The notes beneath the pieces were generated by a model. That model saw only the letters and a program-made list of their open reading frames with translations. It was not told the DNA's origin and did not search any database. Shown piece after piece: positions 50,137-63,980 of a stretch of 64,000 bases of DNA. A program made the position numbers and the translations under genes. The first letter of the stretch is position 1, and each line of letters starts with the position of its first letter. The DNA lies in the NCBI GenBank assembly GCA_964057225.1, contig OZ059896.1, forward strand, positions 9,858,001 through 9,922,000, in the 5' to 3' direction. This DNA comes from Auanema rhodensis (lineage: Eukaryota; Nematoda; Chromadorea; Rhabditida; Rhabditidae).

Positions 50137-51297
50137 GCATTACACTAAAAAAGACAATCATGTGATTTGATAAGTTAACAAAAGTCAATGCGAGAATGTT
50201 AAGCAAGCTAGCTGAAGAAAGTAAATTGTAATCAAATATTCCAAGAATTCAATTCAAAATTTTCCGAAGTGACCGTAAATATTCCCACAGGATGACCTTT
50301 CTACGAATCCTGAACATGCCCAGAGGTTATGCTGATTAAACTTTCATTTTACCGACAGTAAACGTATTCTGCTCATTCAGGACTGTATTACATTCCCAAA
50401 AAAGCAAAAAATAAAAAATTCAATTAAAAAATAAGATGTGCTTAATATTGATTGATATTCGTCGAAGAGCGGAAATACTGTCTTATCAAGACAACACCAT
50501 TAAGGGGTGGACCGGAACACGATAACAGACATGACCCGAACAAGGAGATATGATACTAATCAATATACATATATATAATTTATATATTTATATACATATA
50601 TTATAACGAAAAGTTCTCTAAATACAGAAAATATGATGTATTTAGAAGAAAAACGACAATGGAAAAGATAAGCTATCTTTTAGCAATCACTGGAATTGTG
50701 TATACAGAATCGCGCTCAAAAGGATCGAAAACCGCACAAGGAAGTATATGGTGATTAGAGAGACAAGTAAGGAAAAGAGAAAATGAAATTTGATATCCTG
50801 TTAATTTCCCAGAATCGTGAGTACAGGAGAATGCAAACAAATAGGTGTGAAGTTTGTTAAGCAGTTTAAATTAACTAAGAAGTCAGAATCTAACGACAGA
50901 GAATTGAAGATCCATGTCAAAATAAAATCAATTGAAAATGAAATTTTAAAGTTAGATCTTAGGAACTTATATCTTCACGATATTCATAGTAAATATCAGA
51001 GAACAACGCTTAAAATAAGATTAATTATTCTACCCCTTCGTTGGCAATAGATAGCAAGCAGGAAAAAGTTCATAAAAGGAATTTTTGTAAAAAACGTGCG
51101 CCTTGAATTAAAAAACTTACATACCTTTTAATAAATCACAAATGTTCATGATGTTAATTAATTGCTAAGAACTTGGATTCTTAAGTAAAGCGGAAGAGAT
51201 TTTAGAAAAGTACTGTTTCTTATCAAAAGATGTAGACTAGTCCGACAACTTCAGGTAAGTTATGAATACTATTATCAGAGAAATGATGCAGAGAGTT

Positions 51298-51345
51298 GGT
51301 TAGTAGGTGGAGCCTGTCATCTATGACTTGAGGCTACCTCATACC
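51298..51345 (-). repeat. 48 nt hairpin with let-7-family seed
   Basis: On the minus strand TGAGGTAG (51334-51341) sits in the 5' arm of a hairpin. AGCCT pairs with AGGCT, GTCA with TGAC around a 4 nt loop, and AGGT with ACCT, with short bulges and some outer GGT/ACC pairing. The seed and the following CTCA resemble the start of worm miR-48. The loop is too small and the arms too short for a usual pre-miRNA, so I do not call it a microRNA gene. Confidence 0.3.
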
Positions 51346-51476
51346 TCCGGGTACAGCTCGATTAGGCGGCCGCTTTTAATCCAATGGGGTGTGAATATCG
51401 GTATCTTTTAATTTTTAGATCTTTCAGTAATCAATACAGAAATATAAATACGAACTAACAGTACCGACCGGATACC

Positions 51477-51496
51477 CTACGGTGTTATTACCGTAG
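51477..51496. repeat. Perfect 7 bp hairpin
   Basis: CTACGGT (51477-51483) pairs exactly with ACCGTAG (51490-51496) around a 6 nt loop, in a locally GC-richer patch. Function unknown. Confidence 0.6.
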
Positions 51497-54228
51497 AACC
51501 ATTCTGATGTGAACAGCTGCGAAGTTGTATATCAAGTATGATCGGTAACTTTGAAAATAAAGCTTCTTCGCACGACTTTAAATTTAATACTAATTTACAT
51601 AGCATGTGATATTTAACAAGGAAAACAAATTTAAACAAAAATTATTGAAAAAAAAGTCATAGCTATCATATATATCAAATGAATGATAGTACAATTAACA
51701 ATGATTTGATCGATCTAATGTCAGTTGTATGTATATAGTATAGCATAACTATAGTGTTTCGAAAAAAAAACATGTTTTACCTAAAATGTTTGATTTTATA
51801 GAATTGTTTTCATTTTTAATAGAGTAAGTCTAACGAAAAGTGAAAAAAAAATAATGAAAAAAAACTGACAAGAGAGTTAGGTCATAAGTTCAACAACTAT
51901 TTTTATTGTTCATTTTTTTGCAAAAAGGAAGTACGACAAGTAAAATAAACAACTATACTATAATTCACTTAATTTGGTTTATTAAAACTTTTAAAAATCT
52001 TCTATCGCGCTTATAACTAAGGTACATATGTGGCAAGGAAACAAAAAAAATGCGAATTGAAATCATAGTGAAGTGCTCTTTGTTAAGCCTTAGAATATTT
52101 AAAAACTAAAAATATAAACATCTTATCATGTTTTTCCTTTTTATCAAAGTTTAGAAAGTTGAAATTAGATGTTCTTAAACTTAATTGCTCGGTATTTTAT
52201 AAAATGGACAATTAATGATTTTAAATGTTTAGCAAATCTACGCAGTATAACTTTTACTTGAATTGTAGCAAAAAAAACAAGAAATATGAAAGCGATCGTC
52301 TTGAAAAGATTAGTGAGATAATAAAGTAATGCATACGAATCAACAAGTTTTGAGAATCGAACGAGCACTGTGTTGTCTTGTCTGGCGGACAAAGCAATGT
52401 CTAGTTGTTAAAAAGCTTATCCACAACAATAACTGTTAGCACGTTCATATCTTAGAAGATGTATTAACAAATAAGGTTTTGTACTAAATGCTCTGAAATT
52501 ATGACGTGCCCTAATCGCAATTTGGAGAATCAAAATACTTGTAACAAACACAATAACAAGCAACTATCCAGTCATAAACGGAAAATACTTTGATGTTTAC
52601 TAAGTGCTAACGATGTGTTGCCTGTGTGTTGTGTTATGAGGTGCGAAGATGACTTAACTTGCTTGTTACCACTTCGACCGCTTCAGAAGATTAGGTTTAT
52701 GAACAAAGATTATGACACGTCATGACTCACAAGAAAATGGTCCAAAAAGAAATAATTCAATATTACAAAGAATAAATGTGAATTGATTTATCACGGAAGT
52801 TTGATTGTGGCCGATATTGTTGTTATCGTCTTCCCAAATAGATCTGATACTGGTCAACGTGCATAATCGTCAGAAATTTAAACAACCGGATATAGAGATG
52901 AATAAATACGATGCTTTCTTCAAAGAAGATTGAAAGAAATTAGCTTTGGAAGCATTTGTAGAGGAAAAACTTATTATAGTATGACATACATATATTTAAC
53001 CATGACTGTATATGAAGTATTGGAGAGAAATTTTAAGGAATATGCAAGAAATGATTGGTATTATATGGATAAATGGGTATCACATATTCATATAATACTA
53101 AAAATATGATAATGCAAGTCTTAGAATGAAATATAATTATCAAGACCTATGATAAGTAGATGATCTACGCTCATACCAAGTTCTTTTCGTGTCTCTCATT
53201 ATGTCTATGTATCCGTTTCGGTCTCTTGATTTCAAAAAAGGATAACAGTCTACAGAAAGATCAGCTAGAACAATGACTGATAATAAGTAGAAAAATGGAA
53301 ATACTGTCAAGCAGCGGCGTGGACATTGGTTAGATAAAATCGTTGACGAGAAGAATAGAAGCCAAAAAGAAGTAAGGACACAGATACAGAATATCAACTA
53401 CAACATGCGATATTAGAGAAAGGATGCAGAGTAGAATGAAATGACAGAAGAGCGTAGCAGTCGACGGCGAACATTCATTGAAAAAAACGAACAATAACTG
53501 AACGAAGACTGAACGTTATGAGATGGAAAGCGAGAGATTGAAAAGTCTATGAGGACATGAACCTAGAGGTAACGATGAGGAACGCAACAATGACCGGTTA
53601 GAAGATAATGCGAAACATTTGGTTCAGGAAAACGGGAAGAAAATACAAAAATATAATTAATAGCAAAACATATTCAAGACTTACATAGTTCATAAGATGC
53701 ACCAAAGGTTCTCTTAAGTGCAGTGAAAGCTACATATACATGGATCTTACATACGGTTAGATGGTCAATTATCTTCAAGTTAATAATTGTATAATAAAAA
53801 TCAACCATATCCATGTTTGTACATGTGTATGTTGAAGAATTGCGAATTCAAGTAGAAGAAATTCTTAATTATACTTATAATCAACAAATTAGGATTATAT
53901 AATGCCGATTAAAACCTGCACTGTACTGTTTATTATTATAATCTTTTGTTTCTATTTCTTCGACATGTTCGATAAAAGAGAAAACCGTCATGCTCATTAT
54001 GGTTTTGAGGATTGAACAAGCTGCTATAACCCGGGGGGAATTATTGTGCGACAGCTAGCATATGTCAAAGCAATTATCGAATTAAATGATTCAAAAAACA
54101 AATTTCTTCCGAGAAAGAGAATTAATAATTTAAAAAAAATTAATATGCACATACCTTAAAGTTCAAAAGTTTGTCAGTATATTTCCGACACTAATAAAGA
54201 AAAGGAGTAGCTTAGTGTTAAGAAAAAT

Positions 54229-54308
<80 letters not shown>

Positions 54309-54375
54309 AAAAAGAGAGTGAGAGAAAAAAGAGAGAGAGAAGAGAGAGAGAGAGAAAAAGAGAGAGAGAGAGAGA
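54229..54375. repeat. (GA)n microsatellite, about 147 bp
   Basis: A nearly pure GA tract with short A interruptions, the longest microsatellite in the window. It explains the Ser/Leu-rich minus-strand frames there. Confidence 0.95.
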
Positions 54376-57300
54376 CTGAAGAACAACCGTTTCTTGTGAC
54401 TTGTCCTGTTAAAAGTGAATGAACCGATTTCACGCGAAGTTCACGTGAAAAAGTTTGAACTTTGTCTTACCATCGACGTAAAATTGTACACATCTTTAAC
54501 ATGTTAAATATTGTTTTGAGTGAGTATGATTGAATACATTTCAGATGACTGTTTTATAAATAATTTCAATTTGAACTAACAGTTCTTATCCATACATACT
54601 ACATTCATATATAGTTGAAAACCGCTTACAGATATGCATACATACACTATTCTTTATGACAAACCTAACTGTCTTCTTGCTATGTTTATTGTCGCAAATA
54701 TTAGTAGAAGAGGAGCAGAAGATGAATCATTGTTACTGCATAGATAAGATGAAAAATGTGAAGAAACTTTTGTTTCTAATACAGATTTCTTCATTCATAT
54801 GATTTTATATATTTTCTTGCTTTCTTTTTAAGAAAACTATATGCCATATGATAAGATAGTTCATATTTTAAAGTGATTCTTGAAGTTTAGAGTTTTTCAG
54901 TCAAGATATTACAAATTAAAATAAAAAGAATCGTGGATATTTGTTGGAATAGTTATTATAATAAATTAGGTGATGATCTCTTAAGCAAAAATTTGCGACT
55001 GAATCAAACAGCTATATCTGATCCAGAAAATGAACTATTCTCTCCTATGACCAGATGAAATAAACATTTATAATCTAACATGAATATGATAAAATTAAAG
55101 AAGGAGGAGATGAAGAGAAAAGAATATAGATATAATAGTAAAAGGAAGATATCTATACTGTTTCTTTCAAAGAGAAAATAGTAAAGAAAGACAAGAGATA
55201 TAACTGAATGTTGGAATGAGACATTAGATAAACGATAGAGAACTAATGATCTCACGTTGAGCGTCAGATAATATAGTCCAATTAACATAATGCATCAGAG
55301 GAGAAACTATGATTCTCGTAAGATAAGTCAAGCGTTATGATTATTAATCGAAATCCAATTTAGGAATGAATGAATGAAGAAATGAAATCTTTTTTAAAAA
55401 CAATTATTACTATTGCTAAGAATAGAATTTCATTATTAGTTAGAGAGTTACATCTAGGACATGTGAAGTCAGTAGTACATATACGGTATGTAAATGAGAA
55501 AAGAATAGAAAATATTTTTTTTCTCTAAAAATCCGTGTTCTCAGTCTAACTGGTAAATGAAAACGGTAGCTAAATGACCAGTAGCGATGACTGGAGAGCG
55601 AAGCCCAGAATATGAAAAACGGGGATAGAGACAGGGGGTGGAGAAACGACAGCAATGCTGAAGGAGGTCCTAATACAGGCGGTTGTGACGAGAAAGGAGA
55701 GGAATGAGAAAAGGAAGGAGGCGAGATCCGGTAGCAAGGAACAAGCTAGCTTTCTCCTGGAACTGATGACACATATGGGAGTAAGAAAGATGAGTGAGAT
55801 TGATGTCAACGTCCTTAGATGTTCGTTTATTCATAAGACCGTATATACGATGAAAAAATCAGGTGATAAACAGAAGAAATATGAAATATCGTCAGTCTAA
55901 AGATAGTCCATAGACTGTACAATATCAGATCTTCCACTTTCATGATACAATTCATGTGAAAGTATACATACAAATAGCCATAGCATGATGACACTGATTC
56001 AGAAGTTCTCCTTGTCGCTTTCTTCTTTTTCCACTTCGGTCGATTCTCGTTTACACTCATCCTTCCAATTATGAGCCGAGCACTTATTCCTTTCACTCTT
56101 CAAAACATTCCGGGAATTGTATGCTTGACGGCTAACAAGGCACGTCGTCTGAAACCTGTATGAGGATAGAAGAAATACGAGTGTCTGAAGAGAAACGAGA
56201 CTGGCGTCTTGCAGTTTGTATTGTAAGAAGAGGCCAATCAACTACCTCCGGTCAGGAGTCAGACATTATTGTGGTCGGCGTAGTTCCTCTCGTATAACCA
56301 TAGACATAATTCGCTCGTCTGCTTTTCTTTTACTTTCTATCTTTTTTCCTCTCTACGTTTCGGTCACGTCAGATTGCTTCTATTTCTTCATAATCAGGCA
56401 CTAAAGCTTTTGAAATTGCTTGGATGATTCTGGCTACAGTTTCATCTTGATGTCGCTCTCATCCACAACACATACTTGAAGCTTCATCAGAGACCAACAA
56501 GACGAGACGAAGATGATCATGATTGGAGGAAAAGTGAAAAGAGTGAAGAAGACAATAGCACGAAGTAACAGGGAATGATGAGAGGCAAACCAGCAGGTTA
56601 CTTCTGAGGCGGAACTTTCATCTCAAAATCGTGCAAACGGAACATGTCAAAGATATTTGGACTCAATACGGCTTTTCGTTGTTGACTTCGAAGAAATTAT
56701 TGAACTCGTTTTTTTCCTTTTTTTTTGAGAAAATTTAAAAGGAAAATGACGATTAGGTAAGAGAGAGTGAAAAGTAAAAAAAAATTACTCAAAATCAGAT
56801 GATTATGTAGAAACATGTCATATGTAATGCCCTTTGTTCTAGTTAATAATCTATCTATTTTAACCTATTATAACTAAATGGAAAAAAAAAACAAATTTAT
56901 GAACAAATGGCATGTCAAATTTGTGAGCATTTTAAATGAATAGAATAAGAACGCCGAAGATGTTGAGTCTCAAATTGGGAAACGATTGGCCAGTCTGTTG
57001 ATGTCGGAAAAGAAGGCGGAAACGACGACCTTGTCTTGTGAGGCAATCAAAACAATTAAAACGGTCGCTGTGGCTTAGGAGTAAGATGTCGCCGTTGTCA
57101 TCCATGATGTTGGTCAGTTTATGCTTACTCTGAGAAGCAAGTTCATTTCTCTCTTCCACAAACATTCCATATCAATCGTTCAAAACTAATAACCATCGGT
57201 GTATGATAATGATTCGAATACTTGCATCAAAAATCAGAAAATTTCCGAACTTTTTGAAACAATCAATATGAAAACAAACATACTGTTCAAGATAGTGATA

Positions 57301-60300
57301 GTAATCATCAAAGTATTATTATAAATTATAAGAAAGCCAATGAAATTGAGATTATTATGAGAGAATCCGGGAAGAAGAGAAAAATGACTGATCAAAAAAA
57401 AAAGGTTAAGGGTTCACATTCCTTCAAATCATTCAATAAATCACTAAAAAAAACTTTTTTTTTAAATTTGCCATTAACCGTTCAAAACTGGTCATTCTTC
57501 AAATAACTTGACAGATTCATATCCTTTTTAGGAGTTTTCAGTGTTACTTTATTAAAAGTTTGTAAAAATTCAAATGGTGCAGTTCATGGGAAAGCATATA
57601 TGAGTAGAATGGGAAGAAGATTTAAAGAAAATTTCAAACAGTTTCCTATTCAAAATTTTGAATCGAAACATTGAGAATGTATAGACACATCAAACAGATG
57701 CCGCAATCATTTATATATTCCTATAAATGGCTAAAGTAGCAATTCCTTGTCGTAGTCGGACATCTGAACTGCGCGTCAACATAGGTAATTAGGATAAGAC
57801 GGACTTGAAATACGGCAAACAGTTTAAAATCCCATGATTATGATGATGAATATGAACAATTTTAGTTCATCGTAAAATTTAATTTACATATATATGAGAG
57901 AAAGATGCTCTAAGATGAAAGAAGCGAAAATGGATAGATATGGTAAGGGGGGGGGGAATATGGACAGTTGCACAATGAATCATGACACACCTTGGTATGA
58001 TCTGATGATAGGAAGACACTGAGCAAAGTAGAAAAAGTTTGCGTGAAAATCATCAAAATTTCATTTTAAAGCTTCTCTGATTATTTTTAAGTTATTCGCA
58101 CAATGAATTAACTCCTATCAATCGCTTTCTTATCAGATAAAAAGACTGGCAGGTAATGGACCACAATTAGAAAGAATGAAGATGATGAGCTGTAAGAATA
58201 CAGAAGTGGAAGGTCGTCTGAATAACCAAGTTTATTTCATTCTTCCATCGGTTTTATCAAAGAGGTTGTTGGACAAGGAGAAACATTACTTGGTATACCT
58301 ACTGAAACAGAGACGACTAGACGTTGTTGTAAGAGAAAGGGAGGTAAGAAAATAAAAACTGACATAACCAAAAGAACAATGTTGGCCCATATCGGTGATA
58401 TCCTTTGAACTAATTGTTTCAAATATGTCGAGAATGGAGAACAAATGAAATCAAGTAAGTATAAACGGCTTATTGATATATTCTGACTAAAGTTTTGTTG
58501 AAAGCAACATGACCTGTTGGTCACTGACAAAATAGGAAAAATTACAGATGTGATAAAGTACACAAATTGTAGTTGGGACAGCTGTGTCAAGCCTTATCAT
58601 CATCGACGAGAGAGGCTACAAACAGTAGTGAAGATTCGAATGCCCAGGATGAATGGCGAACGACGATATACAAATAAATTGTTTGAGATAATTTTTGATA
58701 AAAATAGAAAGTATTGATCTCAGTTTATTGGATAATAATCGATTAAGACGACAATAAGAAGTAGTTATCTTCTACACGAGGTTGTCGTTTTGATTATACC
58801 GGAATCAAAGAAAAACTATGAACTAGTTGGTGGAATTCAGTTATTTGAGTCATCACAGAACCAGGAAATAAAGAGGGAAAATAGAATAAAAAGTTTAGAA
58901 CTGAGAGAGAAAAACTGGTACCCGGTACAACAAAACCTTTGTAGAATAGGTCAAAAGATACAAAATATGAAAAATATATCGATGATCAGTCAAGCATCGG
59001 GACAGTTAGCTGAGGCTATTATGCGTCAGATATGTAGTGAACCTTCTCTATAGATATGATACTCTAATGCCATATGTGTGCCATTCAAGCAGTTCAAACA
59101 TGAATAGATGACGTGGATTAAGGTACAATAATGATATATCAGCTGATTGGTATAATAGGAAAAGAAAACTTTGTTTTCAACTTTTCTTATTCTCTACAGA
59201 TATGAGAAACAAGTAAGAGGATAGTAGTGTGTCACTCGACTGCCACCACCATCTACAACCAACTATTTCTGATTGAATGTTCGCAAACATGGGAACTATA
59301 AACTATTATATCTTAGATAAATGTAATTTATAAATGATTTTGGTGTAGGATTATTGTGGATTATTATTAAAAGAAAACGAAACAACATAGTTATAATCAG
59401 TTATATTGAAGTTAAATGCTGTTCACAAACGGATGATTGACCAAAATGACAACGAGGAAGAGGAGGAAGAAAAAGAAGATGTCGCGATGATGTTGATGAC
59501 CCCACATTGGAAGATTGTACGATTCAATCTTTATGGCTATAAGAGATCCGGAATCGAAATGCTTGTTTCTTCTAGCTGTGTACAATCTACATGCTAGAAT
59601 GCGAGAGAAAAGAAAATAGGAAGCGAGATTTGAGAACGTATATTGGACGATGGTGGGATTGTGAAGTCTGAGAGATGAGATGTGTTGAGGGCTGGGTGCA
59701 GAAAAACAGTTGGCTAGTAATCGAATGATCTTTAATAGCCATAAAAGTAGAAAAAATCGTGTATGAACTTGCAACGTCGGAAATTAGAGGAAGTTCGAAA
59801 TGAATTACTATTATCTGGAGAAACGATCAGAATTCGGAGGACAAGTCGAATATATTCGATGTCGAGACTAAAACCAAGACGACATGATGTATCGTGTAAG
59901 CGGAACATGAAACAAAAATATATAAAAATGCTGTAAAGACTATTATTTAATTTCTTTAATATATTTTGCTAATAAGAAGGAGAAAAGAAAACTTTTGAAA
60001 TTATTGAACTATTACTTAAACTTCAATTAAGAAAAACCAGGAAGTTTTTGAATTTCATACAAGAAGACGGGTTGATCATTTGAATGAAAAAAAATTAATA
60101 TGTTCCGGAGTCCATTTATGATCCGGAAAGATAACACGACAGATATAATTGCCTGATTACATTTTATCAAAGAAATCGGAGAAGCAATGACAAAATCAGC
60201 AATGATGGGCGCTAAATTGTCTAAAGACAACCAGAATAATTCAGGAAAATGTGCATAGAAACAGGAGATAGACTGTAGGCTGAGATTCGGAAATTTGTAA

Positions 60301-60666
60301 TAACGTTGATATTTCTTTCTTTTTTTTTGTTGTAAAACGAAAAGCTATGTTGCTTAGTAGTATACTAATGAGTCCATCAAAATACAAAATAATAAAAGAC
60401 ATAATATCTATATGAAAGAGAGCTTTATATATGATTACAATAATGAGAGCTTGTCACGATAACCACGCCGATTTTAGAGAAAAACATTAAGAACATCTTT
60501 ATATCTTTCATCGCCTTAACATACAAAGTTCAAAAATATAAAGATAGATAGGTGAAGCTTTGTATAGCTTTAAGATGAATAGCAGAAATCATTGTTTTTG
60601 TTATTTTTCATATATACATATAATTTCATATACATATGGATGTATCTAATACTATCAATATTTGAT

Positions 60667-60695
60667 ATTATTATTATTATTATTATTTATTATAG
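60667..60695. repeat. (ATT)n microsatellite
   Basis: About nine tandem ATT units with a small interruption at the right end. Confidence 0.8.
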
Positions 60696-63600
60696 TTAGA
60701 TTGATAATAAATTCATAATTTATCATATTTTAGTTTATATATTTCTATATTTCTATATAACTAATAAATATATTAAATTATGCATATCATCACTATCATA
60801 TCAATCAATATACAATTATTTCGATACGACAAACACATAATTTCTGCTCCAAAAAAATATATAAATTGCATTTATTCACATTTTTACTTAAATCATTGTC
60901 TACAGATTTTTTTAATTTTTCTAGCAACCTCGGAGTTACAGACTAAGCGACGTACCAAGGACAACGCTTTCTACAGAAAGCACCAACACGAAGTTCTGGT
61001 CATTGCTTTTCTGTCAGGAAATGTCATGCAAAACTCTCATTTTCGTACTTTTCTCCACTCTTCCTTATATGTCTGCTTTACGATCGATTACAAAGTTTTT
61101 TTATTGAAGAAAATGCCAAGAAGAATTAGGACAAAAATGAAATAATTCAATCTTTATATTTATTGGCGAGGAAGCATGTCACTTGAGAACTGTGATTTGT
61201 GGAGAAGGTTACATTGAGTAAAGTTCTTTGAACAGGAATCTTGAACAGATTGACTCTATACACAATGCGAAGTGAGAACGGGAGTTATATTAGCAGACAT
61301 TTACGAATATATAATAGAGGGTTGGAACGATCAAGAAATGACATCGGATGTCTTTAAGGAATGAGGAAGCATGAACATCTTGTAAACGCTCAACAATTTT
61401 CAAGAAATATCCACTTTTGCTAGTAAGCATCTGTGTATCAATCAGATTCACGACAAAGAAGAAAAGCTAGACATGGAACTCTCAACGTCCGGCTAGAAAA
61501 CTATCTAGGACTTCATCTGAAGGTGGACAATACTCAACAAAAAGCCTGTATGTCGAACGGATGTGCGAAATCTTAGATCGAACGCTTCATAGCGAATGCC
61601 GCAGACGTTCGATGGTATGATAGGAGTAAGGCTCGCAGAAATAACGAACTTGAACATTGGAGATAGAGAAGACAAGGTCAGCAACTTTTGAATGTTAGTA
61701 TGTACCTTGAAATCTTTTTCTAAACTATAGATAGACTTTCATAGCATTCCCATTCTTTTTATCCCTCATTTAACTGTCCTCTGTGACTTTGACCATAATT
61801 TTAGAGATGATGAACATAAGAATACGATGAGGATAGCGGACCATTAATGGTATTAACTTTGCTGAACATTTTCACATCGGCGCCAATTAACAGCTCATTG
61901 CCGTTACATCGTTTTCATCGACAATGTTGTCAGCAATATCGTCATTGGTGCCATGTTCATCCGATGTCTATGCTCATCAATTCTATTAGTAGCCAGAACA
62001 CCATAAACGAAAAAAAAATGTTTTAATAGTTTTTTTTGTTTAAAGTGCTACCGTTTCTTTAGAGTAATGATGTTCAAAATGAGAGTGGGTGGCATGATGT
62101 AAAAAAAACGAAGAAAGAAAATGACAACGATTTGAATCAAATCAGATATAAAGACATTTCAGATACTAGATTACAAACAAAAAATCCAACTAACCTTTTA
62201 TCGTAATCATTGCAAGGTTTTGATTGTCCAATCAATCGAAGAATACTCGAGAATTCAGAAAAAAAAAACAATTTCTGAATTAATATACTAGCTGAACTAG
62301 AACCTAAAATAGTTTCATAAATATTGATAAATTATATATAGATTATATGCATATAGGTAGGTATAAGATAATATAAAATCTAATATATTATTTAAAAATA
62401 ATTAAATATAATGAAAAGAAAGAGACAGGATGCATGAGGTGCACGAAAGATCATGAGTAAAGAAGTATGAACCCCTGTCCTTGAAAGTATAGACTGAAAG
62501 TAATCCATCACACGTGTGCCAACTGTGAAAAGGAGATCCGATATAAGGATACGAATGGGTGTGAGCGCAGCACCTCTGACACACTCCGGAGTTCCACCTC
62601 CTTCTTATCTCGACCGATATATAGATAGAGATTGTGAGGTGAGGAAGAGAGAAGAAATAAAATGCACAGCATACGAGAGATATTAGGGACAGAAAGTCAA
62701 CAAGATACCATACAATATGAAGAGAGCAAAGGATTGTTAAAGAAAACTAAAATCAAAGACATATCATAGTTATGTGTATGGAGTGAGAGAGTGCGAGAGA
62801 AACTGAGACAATGACCACCCTCTATATCCTCAAAAAGAGCTCAAGAGGCTAAACGGCAAGGGCAGATACAAGGAATACAAAGTATAAAATGATGACAGAA
62901 GATTGAAAACAAAGATATTTCAATAGGATTACTGATGAACAACATGGCTCAAGATTTCAATCATTTGTTTTATAATTATTGAAAATCGTTGATTATCTAT
63001 GAAAACAACAATATCCTATACAGGAATAGACATCAGAAGTTGGAGATAGCTATATTCATTTGTGGATTTGAAGTAGAAATGATTTTCCTTTAAAAGCAGT
63101 TGACATTGAATGTTATGCAGACTTTACTACTTGGCTGTCCTCTAAGTATTACTATTCAAAAATATTTTAACTATAGATTAATATAAGTTTTTTGGATTAT
63201 GACGTCATGAGTAACATTCAAATTAACTTATGTCAATGAATATAATATAACTAATTGGATTATACAAGTAGTTAAAGTAAATAAAAAAATAATATTCAGT
63301 AAAAAGAGAGAGGTGAATCTTATTCTTTACTTATATTCGGATTTACATTGGAAAAATTGTAACAAGAAATGACCTAAATGAGATTATCTACTAAACAAAT
63401 AGAAAAAAGTATGTATAACCACTTAATCTCATCCTATTAAGTTTTTTACAATAATGATGAGGACAGATAGTAAAGCATTTTTATTCATCTTAATTCTAAT
63501 TTTTATATCCAAGTAATTGGAAGGATATATTTAAAATAATTTCATACGTATTAAATGCTACTGAAAATAGAAAGTAAACAACTGATTGATATTTGGCACT

Positions 63601-63920
63601 CTGGTTAGATGATAGATCACTAAATTATATTTTTATGATTATAGATGGTCCTAAAGTTAACGAACAACTGTGTATATGAGATAAGACTATATGACATTCC
63701 ATATTAAATATTATGATTATAAAGATAACTATTCCTACCAAAGTAAAAAGAATGTTCGATTGAAGAATTATTTATGTTAGTTTATAAAAAATAATTTGCT
63801 GTAGTATGTCAATGAATGTAGGTGAATAAAGCAATTTTAAGATTCAATTTTGCTCCTTCTAGCATCGCTCGTACAGTTCTATGCTGGATGCCGTCACTAC
63901 CAGCCCGGCTAATCCGGTAC

Positions 63921-63980
63921 AAGTTGACAGAGTGAACGAACAATTTAATTTATCGCTAAAATGTTCGTTTAAGTTGACAG
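63921..63980. repeat. Direct repeat pair flanking an inverted repeat
   Basis: AAGTTGACAG occurs at 63921-63930 and 63971-63980. Between them AACGAACA (63935-63942) and TGTTCGTT (63962-63969) are perfect inverted repeats. The patch from 63840 is GC-richer than its neighbourhood and may continue beyond the window. Confidence 0.5.

Noticed and set aside
54174-54433. Minus-strand frames with long Ser-Leu runs
   Set aside because: Translation of the (GA)n microsatellite.
58790-59053. 87-codon plus-strand frame
   Set aside because: Polar frame in purine-rich DNA with no homology or splice context.
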